DNA from: Anthoceros angustus
Taxonomy: Eukaryota; Streptophyta; Anthocerotopsida; Anthocerotales; Anthocerotaceae
Length of the DNA: 64,000 nucleotides
NCBI GenBank assembly: GCA_010909165.1
Contig: MU008176.1
Span: 289,501-353,500, forward strand
Direction: 5' to 3'
Shown here piece by piece: positions 1-17,559 of the stretch. Under the pieces are notes generated by a model. It saw only the letters and a program-made list of their open reading frames with translations, was not told where the DNA came from and did no database searches. A program made the position numbers and the translations under genes. Every line of letters begins with the position of its first letter. Position 1 is the first letter of the stretch.

Positions 1-403
1 ACAAGCCGCTCCCGTGCGGCGACTCCGCGAGGTAGGACGCGGCGTGGATGGGAACGTGCGGGTTGATGAGGTCCTGCAGATTATGCTCCAGCGGCCCGCC
101 CTTGTCGCCCACCTCGTAGTGATCCTGCCCGCCCATCTTGCCCGAGTCCAGGAACCCCAGCTGGCCTTGCGCGAGCTGCATGTGGCCCTGGGAATCCGAC
201 AGCGCCCCGTCCTGCTCCCAGGGCGCCCAGTGCGAGGCCTCGGCGGCGTCCGCGGCGTGAAGATTCCTGGAACCTCCCAGCTCCCCGCCGCCGCCGCCGC
301 CGGCCCCGGAGCTCCCGGAGTAGTAGAGCTTCACGGACTGCTGGTCCAGCATTTTCTGCAGCATGTGGAGCTCCCTGCCTGACCCCGGGAGGGAGGGATC
401 CAT
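1..403 (-). CDS. 5' coding part of an unidentified gene, cut by the window edge
   Basis: Reading the minus strand from the ATG at 403-401, an open frame runs without a stop to base 1 and leaves the window. It begins MDPSLPGSGRELHMLQKMLD, passes a poly-glycine run near residues 35-40 and continues with acidic and glutamine-rich sequence that includes LQDLINPHVPIHAASYLAES. The frame is also open upstream of this ATG, with another in-frame Met seven codons earlier, so the true start is uncertain. The segment is very GC-rich and precedes a CAG/CTG repeat, as expected of a first exon with its 5' leader. No family was recognised; a transcriptional regulator is possible but only a guess from composition. 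Confidence 0.45.
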   Translation of the reverse strand, partial: MDPSLPGSGRELHMLQKMLDQQSVKLYYSGSSGAGGGGGGELGGSRNLHAADAAEASHWAPWEQDGALSDSQGHMQLAQGQLGFLDSGKMGGQDHYEVGDKGGPLEHNLQDLINPHVPIHAASYLAESPHGSGL

Positions 404-533
404 GCGCTGGCCCGCCCTGTACATGCGCGAGAATGGCAGGAGAGCGGAAGGGTCAGGGATGCTCCGGGAGCTGGAGCAACAGGCCCCGCCCGGGCGGGAA
501 AAAGGGTGCTCCGGAAGGGACCTGGATCAAAGC

Positions 534-559
534 GCAGCAGCAGCAGCAGCAGCAGCAGG
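534..559. repeat. CAG/CTG trinucleotide microsatellite
   Basis: About eight perfect CAG units lie upstream of the minus-strand gene at the left edge. They are probably in its 5' leader or promoter. On the plus strand they would encode poly-Gln or poly-Ser, but no supported gene uses those frames. Confidence 0.85.
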
Positions 560-1234
560 CCATGGCAGGGAGGTGGAGATGGAGCGGGAGGAGGAAGCGG
601 CCGTACAGACAGGGCTGGCACATGGGCAGGAAAGAAGGAGACGGCACCCATGGCCTGGCAGTGCTGCGCCGTACCTACCAGGCCCCCGCCAGCCAGGGCT
701 GTCGCCACCAGGAGGTCCGTGCTACGACTCATCACCTCTCCGAGTCATACCCAAAGTGTGGCAAGTACGCGCTCCATTGCGAAGCCGACGCTCCGCCAAA
801 CCTACCCCGCCCCAAGCGTGTTATGGCCTGTGACTGCCCCCAGCACGCGATTTCCATAGCTGCAAGATGCCATCCTGCACCTCCCAACACCATCGCTGTC
901 GCCCTTGCTGCACCGTCGTCGTGCAAAGAGTGGTGCTTCCTCCTCCTCCGTTTTCAGGGCTTTTAAATTATAACATTTTAATTCTTTTAATTAAATCGCT
1001 CAAGCACACGTGAGCCACTGAGACTAGGTCCAGAGGGAGAGACAAGAGACAATGTACATACATATGTAACAAGATAGAGACGAGAGACATTGTACAGAGA
1101 ATGCAGGGACACAAACAGGCTTACCATTCAGAAAAAGGATAGGACAATCCCATGTCACAATGGAGCCCAGGAGTTCCATACTGGCCAAGCCGAGTACAGT
1201 GCCTTCTGCGAAGTAATTTGCCAAGCCTGGACAA

Positions 1235-1380
1235 CGGTGTTCCGAACTGTGCCTACTGCCTAAAGCCAATTGCCCAAAAGACAAATATGTAGTGCGTTTC
1301 AGCGACGGTGTTCTGAACTGTGCCTACTGCCTAAAGCCAATTGCCCAAAAGAGAAATACAGTATGTAGTGCGTTTCAGCG
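1235..1380. repeat. two-unit tandem duplication of about 71 bp
   Basis: A unit starting CGGTGTTC (1235 and 1306) and containing ACTGTGCCTACTGCCTAAAG is present twice head to tail. The second copy has a few substitutions and a short insertion. No coding function is visible here. The region 970-2050 between the edge gene and the GDSL gene holds only this and the inverted repeats at 1471-1624. Confidence 0.85.
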
Positions 1381-1470
1381 GTTCTCAAGGTCCGTAAATA
1401 TAGCAGATGCAAGCGGGCCACCTCTTTATTCCGCTTGCACTAGAAACATACATATGGGGCAATGGCTGAG

Positions 1471-1624
1471 GACTTGACAAATTTGTCAAGTCTTGTGATT
1501 TGTCAAGTCTTGTGCTAAAGTATGTTGTGTCTTCACAACATACTTTCGACAACGGGTTTTAATTTTTCTTCGTTCCTCTCGTACTTCACAACATACTTTC
1601 GACAACGGGTTTTAATTTTTCTTC
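1471..1624. repeat. perfect palindrome, hairpin and direct repeats clustered together
   Basis: Positions 1471-1492 are a perfect 22-bp palindrome centred on AAATTT, and half of it recurs just downstream (about 1498-1514). Bases 1517-1529 and 1534-1546 form a 13-bp inverted repeat around AGTATGTTGTG. A 41-bp direct repeat starting CTTCACAACATAC is present at 1531-1571 and 1584-1624. Such a dense group of symmetric repeats in AT-rich DNA resembles the end of a small non-autonomous DNA element, but no target-site duplication was established. Confidence 0.7.
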
Positions 1625-2055
1625 AACGGCACTCTCATCCTCCACAAGGCGATCCTCCACAAGACGGCGACAGTAAGTAACGCATCTTCCTCTAGTAATT
1701 TATTGGCCATTTATTCTTCCTGCATATCACATTGTGGTGACTATAGGTAGGGAGCTCAGTTGCTCCTCTTCACCTTGACCCTCTGGTCCCCTTTGGTTGT
1801 CCCTCCTAGATGGGCGTTTCCCATCGTTTTTTTCACCTCAATAAAATCTTCCCTTTTTGAGGACATACATGAGAAGAACGTTTTTACTCTCTCATATCAA
1901 TTGTATCGCAAGAGAGTGATGCATCCACCTACCAGCTACCAGCTGGAGGCGGCTGCTTGCCGGAGTTCCTCTAGAGAGGGTACGTCCTGCAAGCCTCGAG
2001 TCTGGGGCTTCCTGGAGGTTTTCTGTAGCTTTGAGGGCGAAGCCAGTTCAGGAAC

Positions 2056-3150
2056 GATGGTGGGCTTGGACAGGCCGGTTTTTGTGCTATTTGGCTCGTC
2101 GCTTGTTCAAAACAGCTAACCAGCGTAGGTGGCTGGGGTTTTCTTATCAGCGACTTATTCACGAAAGTTTATAGAATTTGCACTCTTCTTCCTTGCCGTT
2201 CTGGTACAGGGTGGAAATGGGATGATGGCAGATTTTATGAAGCTGCACGCAGGCAGTCTTTGTGCTGAGAGGATATGCTGGATGGAACACTCGGCGGGCT
2301 TTGGATGTCTTGGATCAGGTCTTTCCCAAGGTAACGTAAGCTTTTCAAGGAGCAGTAAGTGCTAGAGCGAATTTTGCATGTGGCGGACCATCGAGTTGAG
2401 GGAACTTGTGTCTCCCACCATCTGCAGCGCCCCATGTTCCCCTTGCCGAATTCAAAGAGAATCTGAGGAAGATTACGGCTCACCCCTTGGTGATCACCCT
2501 TGTAGCATGTGTAGCTTGGGAGTCCTCTTGCTCATAGCGGGGAAGGGAGTTTCTCATCTGGAACGTCTTGCTCTTGACCAGGGCCTCTCTGAAACTACCC
2601 GTGTCTTACTCGTTATACCTCCTCCAGCGAATGAGAAAATGTTTGAAGAGCACAAAAGGTTAGTCTCAAGTGCCTGGCTCGGTTGCCAGCCTGAACTGAG
2701 AGAGAGTTGTAAGTACGGTGCGGGCTTGATCGTGTGGGCAAGTGCAAGTGCAAGTACTGGCTGCAAACAGGGACTGGGTGTCTACCTTTCCAAAACTTTT
2801 AAGGGCACAGGATGCCACCGAAGCTTATGCGGAGGCATGCAAAGAGGTGGCATTCGGCTTTCCTGATGTGGAGATCGTCGACCTCTTCACGGCAATCCAA
2901 GCAAACCCCGACTGGGAGAACGCCTGCCTCAGGTGTGAAGAACTCAGGATACATCTTCCCTGGTGTTACCAGACAGCCGGTGTTGCAATGCAGCGACGGT
3001 GTGCCTGATGGAAGCGCTGTCGTGGCTAAGGAGCTGATCGAGGTCCTGAAAAAAGCTTCCTGGGGATCCAGTCTGCATTGGAAGCAGATGCCACTTCAGT
3101 TGCAAGGAGGCCAAATCGATGCAGACATGGAGGCAGTCAGAACGGCGTGA
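2056..3150 (+). pseudogene. decayed IAH1/CPRD49-like GDSL (SGNH) esterase gene
   Basis: Family members hydrolyse acetate or other short-chain esters. The start at 2056 gives RPVFVLFGSSLVQNS, matching the usual FGDSITQ block with GDS changed to GSS. About one base is missing near 2116, after which GGWGFLISDLFTK continues in another frame. Exon 2 (2253-2330) reads VLRGYAGWNTRRALDVLDQVF. Next come HVPLAEFKENL (to 2489), exon 2582-2658 with TTRVLLVIPPPANEK, exon 2811-2932 with AYAEACKEVA and IVDLFTAIQANPDWENACL, and a last exon 2994-3150 reading SDGVPDGSAVVAKELIEVL and ending at TGA 3148-3150. The GANDA block (oxyanion Asn) cannot be found between exon 2 and HVPLAEF. The expected SDGxHL is SDGVPDG, so the catalytic His is absent. 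It converges on WDR5. It is a pseudogene, a non-catalytic relative or a gene damaged by sequence errors. Confidence 0.7.
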
Positions 3151-3367
3151 TAACCCCAAATTACAATTGTCCATCTTGTGCACTAGAAAAATTACAATGC
3201 TCAATTCTGTAAGCTCTGTCAACACCCTAAAGAATTGAGCCTGTTAGGTAGTGGTTGACTCTGCGTGCCAAGGCATAACCTCGCCTTTTGCACGTCATAC
3301 TTAGTACAAGCATTCGATAGTGGGTGTTTCAAAATGGATTTCCAATGCTTAGGTGAAATAGGTTTGC

Positions 3368-9194
<5,827 letters not shown>

Positions 9195-11020
9195 GTCAGG
9201 ACCTACCACAGGCGCGATTTCTCACAAGCGCAATTCCACACAGCCTGGGCCTTCCTTTCTGCTCCTTTGCTCCACGACAAGATGAAAGCTTCGCTTGTGT
9301 TGCGTCTCGGGTCGACCAGCAGCTGCGGGCCTCCTCTTCGTAGCCCTTCACACCGAAGGGGAAAGAGGTGTTAGACGCCGTCTTCCTTCCCTGGGAAGGG
9401 AATGCGCAACCTTCGAGTGTTAAGTGGAAATAAGATAAAATAACATCTACAGAAAAGCGAAATTTCTCTAAAACATCTCTACAGAAACGTTTATTTCTAT
9501 GGGAATGACCGGTAAGCGATACCGATACGTGCGCGCCTGAAGAATCTGCCCTGATGAACATACAGCGATATGGGCATGCGCATATATAGCCAAATGATAT
9601 GGACACATGCCTTTAGATATGGGTATGTTCACACTCAAAGGCCACTCCTTAGCACAACAAGATATAGCCTATAGAACTTAGCTAGCTAGCTCCGGACATA
9701 TGGGAAAAATATCACAATTTTCCTAATATAGTACTATATATCAATAATTTTATTTAATATTATAATTTTACTACTATTAAATCCTAAGATACTCTATATC
9801 GTATCACTTAGGAATGTGTCGGTGTATCTTTCAATCCATAAAAATATCCTTTGAATTGCAAATCATAGAAGTACATGGATAGATCTAGATGTCATGGCAT
9901 AGACTGACAAGAGGCTCTGTACATAATAAAGTTGTAGGCTGTGTATCTAAGACGGCATGATAGATGATGCCAGGGGTGCATGGCATGTGTATGTGCATGT
10001 GACCGATGTATGTCATGTGGCATGTGGATGGATGTATGGCATGTGGTATGTGGATGGGCATGGACATAAGGATTTGTCCATAAATATTAGTCTTAGAATA
10101 TTAGGATTAATATTTAAAGGATAAAGAATATTTATACAATAGATATGCAAGAGACTATAAATATTATGTAGCAGGCGAATATCGAAATAAAAGAAATGTG
10201 GTAGCGAGATAAAGAGCAGCCACACAAATTATCTTGTTGATAATAAAGATAGACATACTTGTCCCACATCTTGTCCTTCTTTCCTCGCATCTTGTGGGTT
10301 GCCACCAGCATCTCAGGTGGCTGGGATCGCTTTTCACTGTTCGCGGGATTAGGATTTTGCCTAGTTCTTCTTTTACTTTGTAGTTAGCTGATAAGCCTAT
10401 TTTGGAGGCTTACGAGGCAGTGAATGGCGATTTCACAAAATTTGACATGAGCCATGACCTAATGTGGCCATGGACTATCTTGCCTCACGGTGGGACATAG
10501 ACGCCCTATAAAAAGTTGTTTGGATTGCAAATCATAGAAGTACATAGATAGATGTAGCCCCCCTCTCCGACCCACTAACTATGTACTTCCTATTAGTGAT
10601 GCAGAAAATGGGAAAGAGAACAGAAGCTGGTGTGAACTCTTGTAGAAGACCCAAGCCATTCAAAACCGCTTTTTGACCCAAGTTCTTTAACGCTAGCACC
10701 ATTTTGTATGATATTGATATATGTGAGGGTGACCTATGATTGAGAGTTTCTAAAGAAACTCACAAACCCTATAGAAACGAGGGCCATTACTATTTGACTA
10801 CTCATATGATGGTTTAGGCTTTTAGCACGTCGGAAATGTTTTTTTAATGCCTTATTCTTTTCATAAAAAAATATTTCAATCAAGATCTTTTTTCAAAATA
10901 ATTTATTTTGAAGAAAGTCCTTCATCAAAATGGACTCTAAGGATTGTTGATGTTTAATTGTTGCTTCTATCGTGATAGTAAAGCTAAGTGGAGCCAAAGA
11001 TACTCATCCCACGCAATCCA
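9195..11020. repeat. near-identical copy of the WDR5 5' flank (4451-6262)
   Basis: The 8486-11020 block corresponds to 3738-6262 with few indels, so this part repeats the WDR5 upstream region, including the ATG/CATG-rich tract and the exon-2 remnants. At about 11018 it continues as unique AT-rich DNA after CACGCAATCCAA, whereas the copy at 6.26 kb jumps to the GDSL gene at that word. The stretch 11020-11560 is AT-rich and shows no gene. Confidence 0.8.
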
Positions 11021-11582
11021 AACTCTAGTACATTCTTTCATTCTAGATTGATTTAGATTGTGTTTAATTAACAAGGAAGGTGGCGGTCTTGCAAGTTCGT
11101 TCTTTTGGTCGTGCCTATGCGTTATGGGGTTTAGGGCAGTAAAGTTTGCGGAGTTGCAAAAAAGCAGCTCTTCTGAAATTGTGCATTTTGGAATTTAAGC
11201 TTTCAAACGCGCTGCTCGTGCTAGTTCACAGAGTTCGCGAACATCGCAATTTGTCAACATTTTCCAATTTCTCTTTTCAGTTCACGAACCAGTTCAATCC
11301 TTCCGACGTGAGTATCCAACCAAAATTGTTAGGGACTCAGGACTTAACTAATCTATTAAAATGAATATTATACTTAAATTATGCCATATTCTATTGTATT
11401 GGGAACTAAGAGATTACCCCCTTAATATACAAAAGGCTAAATGAGAAACCTTCCTAATTGGTGAGTGAGAACTTTTAAAAACTTAGATTAAGATTGAGCA
11501 AGAGGATTTATTTTACATAAGTTTCCACGCCCATCTTAGTCCTCATCAGTTTGGGATTGCTACGTCGGGGGGCTGTGGGTCT

Positions 11583-12259
11583 GTGGCTTTTGGGGTGGAG
11601 GCGGTTCTCGAGACCCACCTGATTGGGTTGCTTTTTAGGTCGACGTGGAGAATGCCTTCAACTCTGTCTCACGATCGGCCATCTTCGATGAGCTCAAGAA
11701 CGCAGGTGGGCAGCTGGCCAGCCTTATTCCTTTTGTCCGTTATGGGTCTCCTTCCAACCTCTATTATCACCATGGCCCCTTGGTGGAAGGGGTCTCTGTG
11801 CTGAGCTCGACAACGGGCACTAGGCAAGGTGACCCTCTGGGGGGTGCTCTCTTTGCCATGGCGCATTTCAGGGATTTGTCTTCTACTGCCTCTGTGTGGG
11901 AATGCTTGTATCCGTCTGTGGCCAACGATACCCATATTCTTGGGCCTGGAGACAAGGTTAAAGTGGCATTTGATTTCTTCGCAGCTCCCGCCCCGTTTGA
12001 AGGTCAAAATCATCAACCGCAGGTTTGGTCTCTCGCTGCAGTGCCTTTTCTCCAGATCCGAGGGGATATTGCTTCTCCGCCGGGGCTTCGGGTTCTTGGT
12101 GTCCCGATTGGGCCTCCTGCCTTCACCTGGGATTATGTGGACGCGGCTTTGGCTAAGGATTTGGCGCACATCGATGACCTTTCTCAACTGGGAGACCCGC
12201 AAGTGGCATTTGGGATCCTCTCCTTTTGTTTTGCGCGCCGGCCAGGGTACCTTCTCTGA
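11583..12259 (+). mobile_element. LINE reverse-transcriptase fragment
   Basis: One frame gives DVENAFNSVSRSAIFDEL (RT block with catalytic Asp), TGTRQGDPLGGALFAMAHF (RQGDPLG block) and VANDTHILG. The last is where active members have ADDT, so a catalytic Asp has become Asn. It continues through GLRVLGVPIGPPAFTWDYV, typical of the palm-to-thumb region of LINE-type polymerases. The upstream RT blocks and any 5' endonuclease are missing, so this is a dead, 5'-truncated copy. The C-terminal domain follows at 12.7-13.0 kb. Confidence 0.8.
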
Positions 12260-12699
12260 ACGGTTGCCCCCTCCCCGGTTTTCCTGTCTAGCCTAAGGAA
12301 TTTCGAAAGCGCCTGTGTGTTTTAGGCGACATCATCGGCCCAGCACCTTCAATGTGCGGCCGGGATCTTAAGCGCGACCCTTCCCATCGCTTTTGGGGCA
12401 CCGTCCGGCCACGAAGGCCTCCGCACTAGCGGCTTTCTTAGGGAGCTGGGCCTCCCGCCCCAATCTTGTCCTCCTGCTTTAATTCGGCATTCACATATCC
12501 TCGGAGGCTTTTGTCATGCTGACGAGGGACTTTTCCCATGCAGCCTCACTAAGATTAGCCTGAGACTCTTTATCCTCCAAGGCGAGGGCTGCTATGTCTT
12601 TTCCTCGCTCGAGGTTGGGCTCGGGCTTCAGCGTCCCCTCACGGAGAAATAGTACGGGCAGCGCAATTGGCCCTCCTTGGATTCCTCCATTTCTAGGCC

Positions 12700-13035
12700 C
12701 ACTCTAGTCTCCGCTGCTCGGAAGGGGGTTCACGGCTCGGCTCGACCTAGTATTCAGCGCCGCATCGCACCAAGAACTTTTCCACCGCGATGCATTTTCG
12801 CCTTGGCTTGGTCCATCCTCCGCTTGCTCTCTTTCTACTTGTAGGCGGGCTCCTCTTGATGACTCGGGACGCACTTGGCTCACCGTCGGGGTGGCAACGA
12901 TCGCTACACATGACGCCGGACGCGTCATGTTCTCTATTGCTAGGGGCGGGTTCCTTCCATTTAGGGCGCCTTTCACCTTGCTCAGGGGTTTCGCAAGGCG
13001 TGGACTACTGGACTTCCCTGGGGTTAGAAAATAGG
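12700..13035 (+). mobile_element. C-terminal remnant of the same LINE
   Basis: Around 12790 the reading MHFRLGLVHP, followed in another frame by a Cys-rich stretch and GRTWL, parallels MHFRLGLVQ and the CSCGASFDDPGTHLARC zinc-knuckle of the LINE at 54.8 kb. Frames shift several times. It lies in the order expected downstream of the RT fragment at 11.6-12.3 kb. The stretch between them has no readable frame. Confidence 0.55.
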
Positions 13036-13039
13036 TAGG

Positions 13040-16000
13040 GTTTGTTTTTTGGAGGATGAAGGATAGAATGAGGCGAAAAGGAGGAAATAAGCCCTGCTAG
13101 CACTGACGGCACTCCGGAGTATATACCGACCGGAGTGAGGAACGCGTCCCACGATGGCGCACGGTAAGTCCCGGACCCACCTGTGACCGTGCAAGATAAG
13201 TACGCCAGGAAAGTAACTTAGAAGTTGGAACGTATGAGGATGGGCGACGCCACGTGGACGACCCCGAGTGGAGGACGGCATGCGCCGGGTCAGACCGTGA
13301 ACTTGCCGTGAGGCCGTTATAGCAGTATTCACGCCCGCGCCGCGCTGCGAGGGCCGAGGCACACGCGCGAGTAAGGCCGAGTACGCGGCAGAGGGGCCGA
13401 GTAAGCCATGCACTCGGCCACGGACAGTGGAAGAGGCGCCCCGCCCACGGTTACTCCCAAGGCGTGGTCGCGAAGAAGGTCATGCCGCCGAGACAATCCG
13501 CGATCTCGCGCCCGCAACCGGGCGGTATCTCGTGGACACTGGACGCCTCGCGCGCGGCTCACCGCTGAGGCCTGGAAGCGAACGCGCGAAGGAGGCTCAA
13601 CGCGCCAGCCTCCGACAAGCGGCCATGACCAAGGGAGGAGAAGGCGATGGCACCCAAAAGCCCGCGAAGTTTGGGAGCCATGGAACCTTGTGGAGCGCAA
13701 CATTGTGACCCGCGCTATCCGGACTTTGGGCTGCCCGTGAAGCGGAGAATTGGTGGGTGAGTGGCATTTGGACGTGTTCCAAATGGTCCGGACATTTGAC
13801 ACCACTGTCCGGAGTTTGCCCTAAGATGCCGGGCGGGCGGTCAACAAGGAGGTGCGGTCCAAGAACCTCCGAGAGACCCAAGGCGATGGACCTTGAGGTC
13901 CCGGCGGCCTACAACCGCCCCAAGGAGGAAGAGGGGAGTGGTGCCGAGCCCTCAAGGCGGGGAAGATAGGTCAGCCAGCACCGATGCTAAGGCTCGACGA
14001 ACGGACCACCAACGGTTGGTCGATATCCGACCTGGACCGAGTCGTGGCGTGGCCCGATCATCGCCCATCGGAACCACTCACCAAGGTGGATCACCTTGGT
14101 GATAATCTATTGGTGTTCCCGCACGCGCTGGGGAAGAGGGCTGGATCAAGGATTATCTTCGCTTAGCTGTGAAGCTCGCAAGCCTGTGGAGCGAGAAGCC
14201 TCGCCATCTGGCTCCCCATACCGATCCATGTATGGGGGCATTTCAACTCCTCGGAAGGAGAGCTTGAGCGAGGCCCAAAGGACCGGAGGCCCTCCCAAGT
14301 GGAGCGGCAAGGGCGCCGGAGGGAGGAGGCGACAAAACCAAACGGGGAGGAGGACGATCGAGGATTCCGACCCATACGCCGAACGGACCCCTCACCACCT
14401 GTGGAAGTATGGGAAGCACCCCGCCTCCTCCTTCCGTGCCCCAACTGTAATCACCCAGAAGCGCCCCACAGCCCCGCCACCGCCATCACCCGAGGAGCCC
14501 CGACTGTGAGAGAGTCAAGAAACGCAAGACCACGGCCACCAACGCTGACCCGCCGGTGCCAAGATTCTTCCCCGACGGAGTGGCAAGAAGCGAGGAAGTG
14601 AAGGAGGGCGTAAAGGACGCCGCCTGTGGACCTTGAGGTCAAGGCGCCTACAACCGCCCCAAGGAGGAAGAGGGGAGGGTGCCGGAGCCCCTCAAGGCGA
14701 AAGATAGATAGCCACAGAAGATGCTAAGGCTCGACGAACGACCACCAACGGGTCGATATCCGACCTGCTGGACAATGAGTCGGGGCCCGGATCATCGCCC
14801 ATCGGAACCTACTCACCAAGGTGGATCACCTTGGTGATAATCTATTGTGTTCCCGCACGGCTGGGGAAGAGGGCGACTGGGAGGATTATCTTCGCTTAGC
14901 TGTGAAGCTCGCAAGCTGTGAGCGAGAAGCCTCCATCTGGGCCCCCATACCGATCCATGTATGGGGGCATTTCAACTCCTCGGAAGGAGAGCTTGAGCGA
15001 GCGCCCGGAAAGGACCGGAGGCCCTCCTGGAGCGGGCAAGGGCGCCGGAGGAGGAGGAGGCCGACAAAACCAAACGGACTGGAGGAGGACGATCGAGGAT
15101 TCCTGACTCCATACGCTGAACGGACCCCTCACCACCTGGAAGTATGGGAAGCACCCCGCCTCCTCCTTCCGTGCCCCAACCGTAATGCCCACAGAGAAGG
15201 GCCTACCGGCCACCGGCCATCACTCCTACCGAGGAGCCCACGACTGTGAGAGAGCCAAGAAACGCAAGACCACGGCTACCAACGCTGCACCCTGGGCCGG
15301 CCAAGATTCTCCCCGCCGACGAGTGGCAAGAGAAGCAAGAAGGAGGGCGAAGGACGCCTGTGAGCGGAGGACACCGCCAGCCAGATCCAGAGCCGGCCCC
15401 GCCGATGAAGGGGCAAAGGGCGGCTCCTGACTCCATCACCTCCGCCGAGCCCTGTGGAGGAAAAGGGCGAGAAGGAGCTCGCGCCAAAAGGGCCAAGGAG
15501 GGGAAGCCCGAGCCAAGACTCGTGACCTAAGGGTCCCGATTGTCCGGAGAACCCGGTCTGCCCCGATCAAGATGGAGGTCCTGACGACGGAGATGCCGGC
15601 CCCGCAACGGACTTTGTGGGAGCCTCACTCAGCCGGAGGAAACACGGTCCTGCCACTGCCATGGAGGGTATGCCTGGTCTCAAGGCGGATGGCCGAGAAG
15701 GCCTGTGGAGGTGGAAGCCACCCGAGGGCATGGTGCTCCTCCAGAGCAGCTGGAGGGAGCCCAGAGGCGAGAAGGAAGGTCAAGCTCAGGATTGAGGAAG
15801 GAAAACGCCGGGAGGCGGAGAGGGAGGTTTGGTCCATCCGCAAGGACCGGACTAAATTCCTTCAGGAGGAATAAAGGCAGCCAAGGAGGCCCAAGCGGGC
15901 GGAGGACCTCAGCAGTGAGCGAGCGCAGCAGAAGCGGACGCGCAACGGGCGCTGGATCTCGCGAGGCAGCCTGACCGACCAGAGCCAAGTCGGAGAGGCT

Positions 16001-17540
16001 CGTGAAAGGTGGCGGAGGCCACGGCCGCGATCACTATCGGCGTGATCGAACCGTGGAGAGAGGCGCCGAGAGAGCCGCGCCAATCAAGGCCGAGCAAGTG
16101 GCGCAGCAAGCCAGTCGGCCGTGAGGCGGAGGCCGGCACCGGGAGATTGGGGACCCTGTGCACGCAGGAGGTAGAAGGGCGCAGGAGCCGGAGGACAACA
16201 AGGACACCTTGGAGTTGCAACCCAAGATGCACGGAGCAGGGGTTCTCAACGAGAGAATCCAAGACTTCGAGCGAGAGGTGGAACGCCCAGCCCGCTTGAA
16301 GACGGAGGAGAACAGGCGTGCAAGGAGTTCGACGCGCAAGGTTGCGCAGGACGTGGCGGAAGCTGTGAGCCTGACGGGATACGCCCGCCCGGAGAAGGAA
16401 GTGGAGGACCTCCGGAAAGAATAGAAGAAGGGGAGGAAGGCAATCGGAGGAAAAGGTACCGTCGTCCGGCCAGGAAGCAGAGAGCTCACCATGGCCATGT
16501 GAAATCAAGTGAGTCAAGCAACGACGGAGGAGGAGAACGCCGAGCAGCAGCAAGGTTGCAAGAGGTAACTGAGGCAGCCTTGACGGCCTCAAGGGAGTCC
16601 GCCCGCTACAGTAAGCTTGGCCACGGAGACAAAGCCAAGTGGGCGATCCGCCTGCCACGAGCACCTGAGGAGGGAGTGTGCCCGGCTCATGTGGAGGAGG
16701 CGATTCAAAGTCGATTCGACCGCTTACTACCACGCAGAGCTCCTCAAGGCCTCGAGGTCCCGCGCCACCCCAGGCAGGAGGGTGGACTTAAGGGATGGAA
16801 GGAGGAGCGAGAGGACGGACCCGGGACAAAGACAACCGCTGGAGTCCTAGGAGCGCCTGCTTGACGAGCAGGCAGCAGGCGAGAGCAGGGAGGAACCGGA
16901 GGAGGAAGGCGCCACACCGAGGTAAGTTTCAAGACCTCGCATGGAAGGACGAGGGAGGATCTTGAGAGGAAGGAAAGGTGCAACCGGCATTCGGGAACCA
17001 AGGGAGGGCTCTGGATGAACCCGTGACCAGCGAGGAGGCATGCCCAGAGTCGAGGGTCCTGACTTTGTCCTGACTCGAGGAAAGGCCGATCCCGAGGTCC
17101 GGAAGTCCGACTTAGGGATCCAGACTCAGTGACGAGTCCGACCCCGAGGTCCGACCCTGTGGAAGGGTTGGGTCCAAGACCGACCTCAGAGGCCGCCCGG
17201 CCCCGAGGACCTGACTCAAAGAAGGCCGCCTGTGAGACCGGACCTAGAGGGAAGACTGACCTAGAGGTCCGGACCGAGTCGAGACAGGGTCCCGAGGTCC
17301 AAACTCGGGAGTGGGGAGAGCCACCACCACCAACCCCAGCAGATCCAACTTGAGGGCCCACCGCGCAGGGCCCGCCAGAGAGAGAAGAGGGAGGACGAGA
17401 AGACTTGGTGGTGGCCGTTGTCGAGGCCCGGTGGCTGACAGACCCTCGGGAAGAGGAAGGGTCCGGATCATCCGATTGGCGCGCCGGGCTGTGGCTTGGG
17501 CCGTGCCAAGAAGGAATGAGGGGCTATCCACCCCACCACC
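13040..17540 (+). other. GC-rich block with charged open frames, probable non-autonomous or decayed retroelement
   Basis: This block is far richer in G+C and in purines on the plus strand than its neighbours. It has overlapping short frames rich in Arg, Glu, Lys and Ala, for example 16158-16424, containing NERIQDFEREVERPARLKTE, which looks coiled-coil, and 16499-16864. No RT, protease, integrase or host domain was recognised. It ends in a segment with promoter-like and polyadenylation-like signals (17560-17760), so a gag-like region of a degenerate LTR element is a reasonable but unproved reading. 17040-17310 is a run of diverged GAGGTCCGAC-type short repeats. Confidence 0.4.
13980..15330. 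repeat. two-copy tandem repeat, period about 730 bp
   Basis: Segments beginning GATGCTAAGGCTCGACGAAC occur at about 13983 and 14719. They remain alignable through ATGTATGGGGGCATTTCAAC (about 14228 and 14956) and the GAGAGAGxCAAGAAACGCAAG stretch (about 14508 and 15247). The copies differ by many small insertions and deletions and few substitutions, like the other duplications in this window. Confidence 0.75.
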
Positions 17541-17559
17541 GACGGCGCGATAGGTGAAT

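Noticed and set aside
433..966. Poly-Gln-containing plus-strand frame over the CAG repeat
   Set aside because: The CAG array makes any frame look coding; the better-supported frame is on the minus strand at 1-403.
15909..16733. Minus-strand frame of about 270 codons
   Set aside because: Opposite strand of a GC-rich repeat block with long frames on both strands; no recognisable motif.
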